Source of the DNA: an uncultured Streptococcus sp.
GTDB lineage: Bacteria > Bacillota > Bacilli > Lactobacillales > Streptococcaceae
Assembly (NCBI GenBank): GCA_905373305.1
Contig: CAJPSM010000022.1
Span: 1-16,871, forward strand
Length of the DNA: 16,871 bases
Direction of reading: 5' to 3'
Shown: positions 7,855 through 15,155 of the stretch, one piece after another
Layout: the number at the start of each line of letters is the position of its first letter
Numbering within the stretch: position 1 is the stretch's first letter
Program-made: the position numbers and the translations under genes
The notes under the pieces: model-generated
What the model saw: only the letters and a program-made list of their open reading frames with translations
What the model was told of the DNA's origin: nothing
The model's database searches: none

Positions 7855-7883
7855 ATTTTATTGAAATGTTAAATCGTTTACAA
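7855..7883 (-). promoter_or_regulatory. Predicted promoter of the nucleoside salvage operon
   Basis: On the minus strand, TTGTAA (-35, plus coordinates 7878-7883) and TAAAAT (-10, 7855-7860) are 17 bases apart. Transcription would start near 7848, just before the methyltransferase start. Both boxes differ from consensus by one or two bases. It is the only fair promoter I see for the whole 7.8-kb minus-strand unit. Confidence 0.5.
7869..7882 (-). promoter_or_regulatory. Candidate cre site (CcpA operator)
   Basis: The minus strand reads TGTAAACGATTTAA. This fits the cre consensus TGWAANCGNTWNCW at every position but one (A in place of C at position 13). It overlaps the -35 and the spacer of the predicted operon promoter, where CcpA binding would repress. 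Catabolite control of nucleoside breakdown genes is common in Firmicutes. Binding here is inference. Confidence 0.5.
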
Positions 7884-7911
7884 AGCTAAATTTCAAGACA
7901 CAGACTACATC

Positions 7912-7920
7912 TGTTATAAT
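7912..7920 (+). promoter_or_regulatory. Possible distal coaA promoter (extended -10)
   Basis: TGTTATAAT is a perfect -10 box with the extended TGn element. The matching -35 position holds only TTCAAG, so activity would rest on the extended -10. A transcript from here would have a leader of about 115 bases that includes the large dyad upstream of coaA. Confidence 0.4.
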
Positions 7921-7963
7921 AACAATTAAAACTTTTCAATGGTTTTATTTCTTTTAAAAACTA

Positions 7964-8017
7964 TATATCATAAATAGATTTAATTCATTTATGTCTTTAT
8001 AAATGAATTATGATATA
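7964..8017 (+). repeat. Long AT-rich dyad overlapping the coaA promoter
   Basis: A perfect 12-bp inverted repeat (TAATTCATTTAT at 7981-7992, ATAAATGAATTA at 7999-8010) with a 6-base loop is extended outward by a second 7-bp pair (TATATCA at 7964-7970, TGATATA at 8011-8017), with ten unpaired bases on the left side only. The right outer arm runs into the proximal -10 box. It has no T-run and is AT-only in character, so it does not look like a terminator. An operator or leader RNA structure are both possible. Confidence 0.6.
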
Positions 8018-8019
8018 CT
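8011..8019 (+). promoter_or_regulatory. Predicted proximal coaA promoter (extended -10)
   Basis: TGATATACT is an extended -10 element (TGn plus TATACT) 23 bases before the coaA start. No good -35 lies 16-18 bases upstream (the region is the loop of the dyad). Transcription would start near 8026, leaving a short leader that holds the GAGGAAG ribosome site. Confidence 0.5.
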
Positions 8020-8042
8020 AAGGTATCAAACGAGGAAGAATT

Positions 8043-8963
8043 ATGACCAACGAATTTTTACATTTTAAAAAAATCAGCCGCCAAACCTGGCAGTCCTTGC
8101 ATCGCAAGACAACCCCTCCCTTGACGGAAGAAGAACTAGACTCCATCAAGAGTTTTAACGACCAAATCAGCCTGCAAGATGTAACAGATATCTATCTACC
8201 ACTGGTTCACCTTATCCATATCTATAAAAAAGCCAAAGAAGATTTGTCTTTCTCAAAAGAAATCTTTCTTCAGAGAGATAGCAAGCCCCAACCTTTTATT
8301 ATTGGGGTTTCGGGTAGTGTCGCCGTCGGCAAGTCAACAACTAGCCGCCTCCTACAAATCCTTCTCTCCCGTACACTTTCAGATGCTACTGTAGAACTAG
8401 TGACAACGGATGGCTTTCTCTATCCCAACCAAACTTTAATTGACCAAGGTATCTTAAATCGTAAAGGTTTTCCAGAGAGTTATGACATGGAAGCCTTGCT
8501 GAATTTTCTTGATCGCTTAAAAAATGGACAGAATGTCGATATCCCCGTCTATTCTCATGAGGTTTATGATATTGTTCCTGGGGAGAAACAGTGCGTTAAG
8601 GCTGCAGATTTCGTCATTGTTGAAGGAATCAATGTCTTTCAAAATCCTCAAAATGAGCGCCTTTACATCACCGACTTTTTTGACTTTTCCATCTATGTAG
8701 ACGCAGCTGTTGAAGACATCGAAAGCTGGTATTTAGACCGCTTTTTGAAACTCCTCAGCTTTGCCCAAAACGATCCTGACAGCTACTACCACCGTTTTAC
8801 TCAAATGCCAATAGGGGAAGTAGAGTCTTTTGCCCATCAAGTATGGAATACTATCAATCTTACAAATCTACAAAACTATATCGAACCAACAAGGAATCGC
8901 GCCGAGGTCATTCTCCACAAGGCTAAAAACCATGAAATCGATGAAATTTACTTAAAAAAATAA
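8043..8963 (+). CDS. coaA: Type I pantothenate kinase
   Basis: A 306-residue bacterial type I pantothenate kinase of the P-loop (PRK/URK-like) family. It phosphorylates pantothenate with ATP, the first and usually rate-limiting step of coenzyme A synthesis, in the cytoplasm. The P-loop GSVAVGKST is at 91-99. It is followed by VTTDGFLYPN and the KGFPESYD stretch typical of the family, and by VIVEGINVFQ. Length and the opening (LHFKKISRQTWQSL) are typical. The ATG has GAGGAAG upstream. No terminator follows; the rpsT promoter begins eight bases after the stop, so readthrough into rpsT is likely. Confidence 0.96.
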   Translation: MTNEFLHFKKISRQTWQSLHRKTTPPLTEEELDSIKSFNDQISLQDVTDIYLPLVHLIHIYKKAKEDLSFSKEIFLQRDSKPQPFIIGVSGSVAVGKSTTSRLLQILLSRTLSDATVELVTTDGFLYPNQTLIDQGILNRKGFPESYDMEALLNFLDRLKNGQNVDIPVYSHEVYDIVPGEKQCVKAADFVIVEGINVFQNPQNERLYITDFFDFSIYVDAAVEDIESWYLDRFLKLLSFAQNDPDSYYHRFTQMPIGEVESFAHQVWNTINLTNLQNYIEPTRNRAEVILHKAKNHEIDEIYLKK

Positions 8964-8970
8964 TTTCCCC

Positions 8971-8999
8971 TTGTCAAAACCTAAGTTTTCAGATATAAT
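8971..8999 (+). promoter_or_regulatory. rpsT promoter
   Basis: TTGTCA (8971-8976) and a perfect TATAAT (8994-8999) are spaced by 17 bases, a strong vegetative promoter as expected for a ribosomal protein gene. Transcription would start near 9006, giving a leader of about 25 bases up to the TTG start codon. Confidence 0.85.
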
Positions 9000-9030
9000 G
9001 GTATAGTTAGTAAATATGGAGGTAAGAACA

Positions 9031-9267
9031 TTGGCAAACATTAAATCAGCTATCAAACGCGCTGAATTGAACGTTAAACAAAACGAAAAAAACTCAGCTC
9101 AAAAATCAGCTATGCGTACTGCTATCAAAGCTTTCGAAGCAAACCCTTCTGAAGAACTTTTCCGTGCTGCTAGCTCAGCTATTGACAAAGCAGAAACTAA
9201 AGGTTTGATTCATAAAAACAAAGCAAGCCGCGATAAAGCTCGTCTTTCAGCTAAACTTGCTAAATAA
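9031..9267 (+). CDS. rpsT: 30S ribosomal protein bS20, TTG start
   Basis: A 78-residue, Lys/Ala-rich protein that binds 16S rRNA in the small subunit. The sequence [13 protein letters not shown] right after the start is the usual S20 opening. I chose TTG at 9031: GGAGGT lies seven bases upstream, and the product has exactly the usual S20 N terminus and length. An in-frame ATG at 9016 lies just before the ribosome site itself, would add five residues (MEVRT) not found in S20 proteins, and has no ribosome site of its own. In E. coli rpsT also starts with UUG, and this weak start is part of its feedback control. The gene has its own promoter and a terminator right after the stop. Confidence 0.95.
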
Positions 9268-9268
9268 G

Positions 9269-9294
9269 AAACAGTCCATAGAGGCTGTTTTTTT
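9269..9294 (+). terminator. rpsT terminator
   Basis: Arms AAACAGTC (9269-9276) and GGCTGTTT (9283-9290), including one G-T pair and with a six-base loop, are followed by a T-run to 9294. It begins right after the rpsT stop. The next gene has no clear promoter of its own, so some readthrough is likely. Confidence 0.8.
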
Positions 9295-9319
9295 ATCCTC
9301 TAATAAGAAAAGGTAGAAA

Positions 9320-9853
9320 ATGAAAATCGCAATCATCGGATATTCTGGATCTGGCAAGTCAACTCTGGCAGAAAAGTTATCTAGCCACTACTCCATCCCT
9401 AGACTACATATGGATACTCTCCAATTTCAACCTGGTTGGAAAGATAGTGACCGTTATTGGATGGAAACTGAGATGAAAAACTTTCTCACAAAGCATGAAT
9501 CTTGGGTAGTCGATGGCAACTACTCTTGGTGCTATTACGAAGAAAGAATGCAGGAAGCTGACCAAATCATCTTTCTCAACTTTTCCCCATGGACTTGTCT
9601 TTTTCGAGCCTTTAAACGTTATCTCACATACCGAGGCAAGGTCAGAGAAAGCATGGCTGCAGGTTGCCCTGAACGCTTTGACTGGGACTTTATCAGATGG
9701 ATTCTCTGGGATGGGCGGACAAAGAATGCTAAAGAATGTTATCAACGGGTTCAAGAAACCTATCCAGAGAAAGTAATTGTCCTCAGTTCGCAAAAGGAGA
9801 TAGATTACTTTTTAGAAAATATCGCAAACAATAAGAAAAACCAACGTGCCTAA
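9320..9853 (+). CDS. P-loop kinase-like protein of the FlaR/topology-modulation group
   Basis: A 177-residue P-loop NTPase resembling adenylate kinases and annotated in many Firmicutes as 'DNA topology modulation protein FlaR'. Walker A GYSGSGKST is at 7-15, followed by HMDTLQFQPGW (30-40), where kinases of this fold hold the substrate, and VVDGNY at 63-68. The C-terminal tail is basic (NNKKNQRA). The substrate is unknown, and the topology label comes from an old indirect observation, so I would not rely on it. It has AAAGGT upstream and lies 52 bases after rpsT across a terminator. Its TAA stop falls in the loop of the following terminator. Confidence 0.75.
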   Translation: MKIAIIGYSGSGKSTLAEKLSSHYSIPRLHMDTLQFQPGWKDSDRYWMETEMKNFLTKHESWVVDGNYSWCYYEERMQEADQIIFLNFSPWTCLFRAFKRYLTYRGKVRESMAAGCPERFDWDFIRWILWDGRTKNAKECYQRVQETYPEKVIVLSSQKEIDYFLENIANNKKNQRA

Positions 9854-9865
9854 CGTTGGTTTTTT
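9837..9865. terminator. Bidirectional terminator between the FlaR-like gene and metG
   Basis: A perfect stem (AACCAACG at 9839-9846, CGTTGGTT at 9854-9861, extendable by two A-T pairs) with a seven-base loop is flanked by T-runs on the plus strand (to 9865) and, read from the minus strand, by TTTTTCTTATT. It therefore can end both converging units. The stop codon of the plus-strand gene (9851-9853) lies in the loop. Confidence 0.85.
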
Positions 9866-9869
9866 GCTT

Positions 9870-11867
9870 TTATCCAATCACACTTCCGTTTGGTACGGAT
9901 GGGTCAACTGTGAGAAGGGTTAATTTGCCATCATATTCAGCTGAGAGGATCATTCCTTGGCTGACATATTTTTTCATCATCTTACGTGGCTTAAGGTTGG
10001 CAACGATTTGTACCTTCTTGCCGACCAATTCTTGTTCGTTTGGATAGTACTTAGCAATTCCTGAGAGGATTTGACGGTCTTCGCCATCACCAGCATCCAG
10101 ACGGAATTGAAGCAACTTGTCAGAACCTTCCACTTTAGACACTTCTTTGACTTCTGCGACACAGATTTCAACCTTGTCAAAGTCTTCAAACTTGATTTCT
10201 TCCTTGTTTAGTTTGAGTTCAACTTCATCAGGATTCCATTCTTTTTCGACTACTGGTTTGTTGCCTTCCATTTGTTCTTTGATATAGGCGATTTCTTCTT
10301 CCATATCGAGACGTGGGAAGATAGGTGTTCCTTTGGCAACTACAGTCACACCCTCAGGGAAGTCTGCCAAGCTCAAGTTTTCAAGACTAGTAACTTCTGC
10401 TAGACCAAGCTGAGTCAAGACTGCACGACTTGTTTCCATCATAAATGGTTCAATCAAGTGAGCTACGACGCGGAGGCTGGCTGCCAAGTGGCTCATGACA
10501 CTTGCCAATTGGTCACGAAGAGCTTCATCCTTAGCCAAGACCCATGGGGCTGTCTCATCAATATATTTGTTAGTACGAGAAATAAGCGTCCAGACTGCTT
10601 CTAAAGCACGTGGGTAGTCAACTGCATCCATGTGTGTATGGTAGTCAGCGATTGATTGTTCTGCAACGTCAGCAAGAGCATTATCAAACTCTGTTACACC
10701 CTCCACATAGGCAGGGATTTGACCATCGAAATACTTGTTGATCATGGAAACCGTACGGTTGAGGAGGTTCCCAAGGTCATTTGCCAATTCATAGTTGATA
10801 CGGCCTACATAGTCTTCAGGAGTGAAGGTTCCGTCTGAACCAACCGGAAGGCTACGCATGAGGTAGTAACGAAGTGGATCCAGTCCATAACGCTCTACCA
10901 ACATTTCAGGGTAAACAACGTTTCCTTTAGACTTAGACATCTTGCCGTCTTTCATGACAAACCAACCGTGAGCAATCAAGCGGTCTGGCAATTTGATATC
11001 CAACATCATAAGAAGGATTGGCCAGTAGATAGAATGGAAACGAAGAATGTCTTTTCCAACCATGTGGAAAACTGTTCCATTCCAGAACTTGTCAAAGTTT
11101 CCATGCTCATCTTGACCGTAACCAAGAGCTGTCGCATAGTTGAGAAGGGCATCAATCCAAACATAGACAACGTGTTTTGGATTTGATGGGACTGGTACTC
11201 CCCAGGTAAAGGTTGTACGAGAAACTGCCAAATCTTCCAAACCTGGCTCGATGAAGTTGCGAAGCATTTCATTAAGGCGACCATCAGGAATGATGAATTC
11301 AGGATGAGATTTGAAAAATTCAACCAAACGGTCTTGGTATTTGCTGAGGCGAAGGAAATATGACTCTTCAGAAACCCATTCAACCTCGTGACCTGATGGA
11401 GCGATACCGCCAGTTACATTTCCAGCTTCATCACGGAAAACTTCTGCAAGCTGGCTTTCTGTAAAGAATTCTTCATCTGAGACCGAATACCAGCCAGAGT
11501 ATTCGCCCAAGTAGATATCATCCTGAGCAAGTAAGCGTTCAAAGACTTGAGCCACTACTTTTTCATGGTAATCATCAGTCGTACGGATGAATTTATCGTA
11601 TGAGATATCTAGTAATTGCCAGAGTTCTTTGACTCCAACTGCCATGCCATCAACATAAGCTTGTGGTGTAATGCCAGCTTCTTCTGCTTTCTGTTGGATC
11701 TTTTGACCATGCTCGTCAAGACCTGTCAGATAAAAGACATCGTAGCCCATGAGGCGTTTGTAGCGAGCTAGGACATCACAGGCGATGGTTGTGTAGGCTG
11801 AACCGATATGAAGTTTACCAGATGGATAGTAAATCGGTGTTGTAATATAAAAATTCTTTTCAGACAT
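9870..11867 (-). CDS. metG: Methionyl-tRNA synthetase
   Basis: A 665-residue class I aminoacyl-tRNA synthetase that charges tRNA-Met with methionine. The HIGH motif is HIGS (20-23) and the KMSKS motif lies at 309-313. The insert after GEYSGWYSVSDEEFF has no paired zinc-binding cysteines, as in the Bacillus-type enzyme. The C-terminal part (about 560-665), starting near FDKVEICVAEVKEV, is the OB-fold tRNA-binding domain (EMAP II/Trbp111-like) that mediates dimerisation. I chose ATG at 11867 (MSEKNFY), which has AAAGGA upstream. A frame open from 11909 would add 14 residues, but that codon lies at or before the predicted transcription start. The gene is a single unit with its own promoter and terminator. 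Confidence 0.96.
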   Translation of the reverse strand: MSEKNFYITTPIYYPSGKLHIGSAYTTIACDVLARYKRLMGYDVFYLTGLDEHGQKIQQKAEEAGITPQAYVDGMAVGVKELWQLLDISYDKFIRTTDDYHEKVVAQVFERLLAQDDIYLGEYSGWYSVSDEEFFTESQLAEVFRDEAGNVTGGIAPSGHEVEWVSEESYFLRLSKYQDRLVEFFKSHPEFIIPDGRLNEMLRNFIEPGLEDLAVSRTTFTWGVPVPSNPKHVVYVWIDALLNYATALGYGQDEHGNFDKFWNGTVFHMVGKDILRFHSIYWPILLMMLDIKLPDRLIAHGWFVMKDGKMSKSKGNVVYPEMLVERYGLDPLRYYLMRSLPVGSDGTFTPEDYVGRINYELANDLGNLLNRTVSMINKYFDGQIPAYVEGVTEFDNALADVAEQSIADYHTHMDAVDYPRALEAVWTLISRTNKYIDETAPWVLAKDEALRDQLASVMSHLAASLRVVAHLIEPFMMETSRAVLTQLGLAEVTSLENLSLADFPEGVTVVAKGTPIFPRLDMEEEIAYIKEQMEGNKPVVEKEWNPDEVELKLNKEEIKFEDFDKVEICVAEVKEVSKVEGSDKLLQFRLDAGDGEDRQILSGIAKYYPNEQELVGKKVQIVANLKPRKMMKKYVSQGMILSAEYDGKLTLLTVDPSVPNGSVIG

Positions 11868-11912
11868 ATTTTTTCCTTTCCAGGCAAATGAAACCTGTTT
11901 TTCTAACACTTC

Positions 11913-11940
11913 ATTATATCATATTTTTAGTGATTTTCGA
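11913..11940 (-). promoter_or_regulatory. metG promoter
   Basis: On the minus strand a perfect TATAAT (11913-11918) has the extended element TGA just before it. The -35 position (11935-11940, TCGAAA, 16-base spacer) is weak, which the extended -10 can make up for. The leader from about 11906 to the ATG is only some 39 bases, too short for a T-box. Confidence 0.65.
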
Positions 11941-11952
11941 TAGGGAAATCCA

Positions 11953-11987
11953 TACAAAAACAAGATAGACAAATGTCCATCTTGTTT
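11953..11987 (-). terminator. Terminator of the MacAB-like operon
   Basis: On the minus strand a 13-bp stem with one G-U pair (plus-strand arms 11958-11970 and 11975-11987, loop of four) is followed by TTTTTG. It begins four bases after the stop of the permease gene and insulates metG from the efflux operon. Confidence 0.88.
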
Positions 11988-11990
11988 ATC

Positions 11991-13250
11991 TTATTCATAG
12001 CGAAGGGCTTCAATTGGATCAAGCTTAGACGCTTTATTGGCTGGCAAGACTCCGAAAATCATACCAACGCTGGCCGAAACAGCCAAGCTAAAGAGAGCGA
12101 TCGGTAGCGAGACACCAATTTCTATTCCTTCCATCATATTTTTTAACAAGGCCCCTGCTAGTGCGGTCAAGCCCGCTGCACTTACTAGGCCGATGACTCC
12201 ACCTAGCAAAGTCAAGATCATGGACTCAATCAAAAACTGTACCAAGATATTAGCCCGTGTAGCTCCCAATGCTTTACGAAGACCAATCTCACGAGTACGC
12301 TCCGTTACAGAAACCAGCATGATATTCATAACCCCAGTCCCTCCCACAAAGAGAGAGATTCCTGCGATAGCACTAATAATAGCGGTCATAAAACCAAAGA
12401 TTTGCTGAACCTCTGCAAAAGCGGCGGTTTCGTCTACAACCTGATATTCTCCCTGCTGTACTCCTGCAATTTCTGTCATCTTGCGTGCGAGTTCTGGCCC
12501 CAAAGTCGGAGTTAGACTCGTATCATTCACACGAAAGACAATATTAGAAATTTCCTCTACATTAAAATTAGCTGCTACAGAAGCATTGGTTGTAATCGGT
12601 AAACCACCTACACCAAACATCTTAGCACTTTTAACAGCAGGACTAGAGTAAACACCAATCACGCGATAGCTATATCCATTGGCTGAAATAATTTGATTGA
12701 GTGCTGCCTGAGGTGAGTCAAAAAGACTTTTAGCGAGTTCTTCATCTAGCAAAATCACACTTGCAAAATCTCGGTAATCTTGTTCTCTCAGATCCCTACC
12801 TGCAATAATTTTATTTTCTACAGCAGACATATAAGTCATATTCCCACCTGTCAGACTTGCTCTCTCTACCTTTTTATCCTTATAGGTCAAAGTAACATTT
12901 GTACTATTAGTCACATAATAGCCATCTACACCTTTTAGTTTGGCAGTTTCCTTAACCCACGATTCCTGTGTTTTAGGTGGTTCTACGTGAACATCTTCTT
13001 CTTTACCAGATAGTGTCAGTGCAGATTGCTTTTGTGTAAAGGAACCGTCCTTACTTTTAATTGGTGAGAAAAATACCTGAATATTTTTCTGAGATTTTGT
13101 CATATTTTTATTGACCTGACGAGACATAGAGTCCCCTAAAGCCATGATGACAACTACTGAAGAGACTCCGATGATAATGCCAATCATAGTCAAAAAGGAG
13201 CGCATCTTGTGTGCCATAATAGATGAAAAGGCAAATTTCAGATTTTGCAT
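11991..13250 (-). CDS. MacB-like ABC transporter permease
   Basis: A 419-residue FtsX/MacB-type permease, the membrane subunit of a three-part efflux system. There is one membrane segment near the N terminus (about 17-39), a large extracytoplasmic MacB_PCD domain (about 40-285), then three segments near the C terminus. The coupling motif ERTREIGLRKALGA follows the second segment, and the protein ends in PIEALRYE, typical of the family. I chose ATG at 13250 (MQNLKFA), one base after the ATPase stop, with GGAG seven bases upstream; an upstream in-frame ATG at 13304 has no support. In S. pneumoniae the equivalent (SP_0785-0787, from memory) has been linked to resistance to LL-37 and some antibiotics. 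The substrate here is not known. Confidence 0.9.
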   Translation of the reverse strand: MQNLKFAFSSIMAHKMRSFLTMIGIIIGVSSVVVIMALGDSMSRQVNKNMTKSQKNIQVFFSPIKSKDGSFTQKQSALTLSGKEEDVHVEPPKTQESWVKETAKLKGVDGYYVTNSTNVTLTYKDKKVERASLTGGNMTYMSAVENKIIAGRDLREQDYRDFASVILLDEELAKSLFDSPQAALNQIISANGYSYRVIGVYSSPAVKSAKMFGVGGLPITTNASVAANFNVEEISNIVFRVNDTSLTPTLGPELARKMTEIAGVQQGEYQVVDETAAFAEVQQIFGFMTAIISAIAGISLFVGGTGVMNIMLVSVTERTREIGLRKALGATRANILVQFLIESMILTLLGGVIGLVSAAGLTALAGALLKNMMEGIEIGVSLPIALFSLAVSASVGMIFGVLPANKASKLDPIEALRYE

Positions 13251-13251
13251 C

Positions 13252-13953
13252 TTAGTTCTCCTTCCCTTCCAAACGAGCGCTATCAGACGAAATAACTCCA
13301 TCACGGATTACAATCTGGCGTTTTGCATAGGCTGCAATCTCGGGCTCGTGCGTTACCATAATAATAGTCTTGCCTTCTTCATTTAACTCAACCAAGAGTT
13401 CCATGATTTGACTTCCTGTTTTCGTATCCAAGGCACCTGTTGGTTCATCAGCTAGGATGATTGAGGGATCGTTAACAAGAGCACGCGCAATGGCCACCCG
13501 TTGTTTTTGACCGCCAGACAACTCCGAAGGAAGGTGATGAATACGATCAGTCAACTCTACTTTACTCAGATATTCCTCTGCCAACTTGCGACGTTGGGCA
13601 GCTGGAACTCCTGCATAAATCAAGGGCAACTCAACATTTTGAACAGCATCCATCTTTGACAAAAGAAAGAACTGTTGAAAGACAAAACCAATTTGTTGGT
13701 TACGTACCTGTGCCAACTGCTTTTCACCTAGACGGGCCACTTCTTGACCTTCTAGATAATATTCGCCGCTAGTTGGGGTGTCCAGCATTCCGATGGTATT
13801 CATCAGAGTAGATTTACCCGAACCAGATGGTCCCATAATGGCAACAAATTCCCCTTCGCCAATCTCTAAATTAATATTTTTCAAGACCTGCAGTTCCTGT
13901 TCACCATTTCGATAGCTCCGGCAGATGTTTTTTAGACTAATTAGTTGTTTCAT
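13252..13953 (-). CDS. MacB-like ABC transporter ATP-binding protein
   Basis: A 233-residue ATPase of the MacB/LolD type that drives the MacAB-like pump. Walker A is GPSGSGKST (41-49), the Q-loop is in FVFQQFF (about 90-96), the signature is LSGGQKQR (145-152), Walker B is IILADEP (165-171) and the switch His lies in VTHEPE. All catalytic residues are present. In Gram-negative MacB the ATPase and permease are fused; here they are separate, as is usual in Firmicutes. The start overlaps the adaptor gene by 17 bases with AGAGGTG upstream, and the stop lies one base before the permease start, so all three genes are translationally coupled. Confidence 0.93.
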   Translation of the reverse strand: MKQLISLKNICRSYRNGEQELQVLKNINLEIGEGEFVAIMGPSGSGKSTLMNTIGMLDTPTSGEYYLEGQEVARLGEKQLAQVRNQQIGFVFQQFFLLSKMDAVQNVELPLIYAGVPAAQRRKLAEEYLSKVELTDRIHHLPSELSGGQKQRVAIARALVNDPSIILADEPTGALDTKTGSQIMELLVELNEEGKTIIMVTHEPEIAAYAKRQIVIRDGVISSDSARLEGKEN

Positions 13954-15091
13954 CAGCCTTCACCTCTTTTCCTTCTTCCAAGGAAGTCGTTGGATTACTG
14001 ATGACTTTGGTTCCGTCTGTCAAACCAGATGTGATCTCTTGGTTTTCTGCGTCAGCATTTCCTAAGCTAACTTCAACCTTCTTAGCCTTATTCTCTTCGT
14101 CAACAACCCAAACGTAGTTTTTCCCGTCTTCAGTAATGACACTGGTTAAGGGTACGAGGATTGATTTCTTGTCACTTTTAACCTCAACACTAACGGTAAA
14201 ACCTGGTTTTAAATCACCAATCTCACTCGTCACTTCAATCGTATAGGGATATTTAGAACCAATATTCCCCCCAGTTATAGCATTCGTTCCTTCTCCACTA
14301 TTTTTAGGGTAAGCTGAAATATAGCTGATCTTCCCTGTCCAAGTTTTATCTTGGTAAACTTTAGAAGAGAAGGTCACTTCTTGGTCAACAGAAAGATTGG
14401 CAAGATTGTACTCAGAAAGTTCTCCCTTGACTTGTAGATTGTCGTTACTTACTACATGAACCATCACTTGATTTGCAGTAGTTGTAGACTTCGATACATT
14501 GTGATTAACTTCTACAACTGTACCTTCTAGCGTACTCAGAATCTTTGTTGCATCCAATTGAGCCTGCGCCTTTTTAAGTTGTGCCTCTGCATCAGCACGA
14601 CTATCACGAGCATCACTAATCTGAGAATCTATGGAGGAGACTGAAGAACCCTGCGCTCCATCATCATATCCTTCCGAATCAGCTAGAGTGTTGTTTCGTG
14701 ATTCCTTCAAGTCATTGATACGACGATCAGCTTTGGCTATGGCACGGTTAGCTGCATCATAAGCAGATTGCGCTTCTGTGCTGTTGTATTTTACGAGCGC
14801 TTGTCCTTTGTCAACCTTATCTCCAACAGAAACCAAGATTTCATCTACCTCACCCTTACTTGCATCCAAATAAACATATTGTTCATTTTTGGCGGTGACA
14901 GTACCCGATAAAAGAACAGAGGAGGCAACTGTTCCTTCCTTTGCGACTACGAGATGCGATGTGTCATCCTTACCAGCAGCCTGAGAGGGCTGTCTAAATA
15001 GCAAAATACCCACTGCACTGATTATAATAATACTTGTAGCACCAATAGCTGTGTATAGTTGCCATTTTTTAGTTTTCTTATTCCCCTTCAT
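13937..15091 (-). CDS. MacA-like efflux adaptor (membrane fusion protein)
   Basis: A 384-residue periplasmic-adaptor-like protein (HlyD/RND family) anchored in the membrane by one N-terminal segment (about 13-33). Then come a beta-barrel/lipoyl half (EVDEILVSVGDKVDKGQALVK, about 80-100), a helical hairpin rich in Ala, Asp and Lys (about 105-180), the second lipoyl half (STLEGTVVEVNHNVSKS) and the C-terminal barrel. The hairpin is shorter than in Gram-negative MacA, as fits a cell with no outer membrane. I chose ATG at 15091; a GTG one codon upstream is also in frame, but AGGAG lies only 4 bases before it and 7 before the ATG. First gene of the operon, with its own promoter and a probable operator. 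Confidence 0.9.
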   Translation of the reverse strand: MKGNKKTKKWQLYTAIGATSIIIISAVGILLFRQPSQAAGKDDTSHLVVAKEGTVASSVLLSGTVTAKNEQYVYLDASKGEVDEILVSVGDKVDKGQALVKYNSTEAQSAYDAANRAIAKADRRINDLKESRNNTLADSEGYDDGAQGSSVSSIDSQISDARDSRADAEAQLKKAQAQLDATKILSTLEGTVVEVNHNVSKSTTTANQVMVHVVSNDNLQVKGELSEYNLANLSVDQEVTFSSKVYQDKTWTGKISYISAYPKNSGEGTNAITGGNIGSKYPYTIEVTSEIGDLKPGFTVSVEVKSDKKSILVPLTSVITEDGKNYVWVVDEENKAKKVEVSLGNADAENQEITSGLTDGTKVISNPTTSLEEGKEVKADETTN

Positions 15092-15126
15092 CACAAAACT
15101 CCTATTTTATTTTCAATACAAAGACT

Positions 15127-15155
15127 ATTATAGCAAATTTACCTACTCTAAACAA
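15127..15155 (-). promoter_or_regulatory. Promoter of the MacAB-like operon
   Basis: On the minus strand TTGTTT (-35, 15150-15155) and a perfect TATAAT (-10, 15127-15132) are 17 bases apart, and the -10 is extended by TGC. Transcription would start near 15120, giving a leader of about 30 bases. Confidence 0.75.

Noticed and set aside
9404..9793. Open frame of 129 codons on the minus strand opposite the FlaR-like gene
   Set aside because: The plus-strand frame has a P-loop and a good start. The antisense frame has no recognisable feature.
11868..11909. N-terminal extension of MetG starting at 11909
   Set aside because: It has no ribosome site, begins at or before the predicted transcription start, and adds residues before the usual synthetase opening MSEKNFYITTP.
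11868..11990. T-box or other riboswitch upstream of metG
   Set aside because: The leader after the extended -10 is only about 39 bases. The hairpin further upstream is the terminator of the preceding operon.
12037..12408. Open frame of 123 codons on the plus strand within the permease gene
   Set aside because: It lies opposite a clear MacB-family gene, has no ribosome site or recognisable domain, and mirrors the codon pattern of the real gene.
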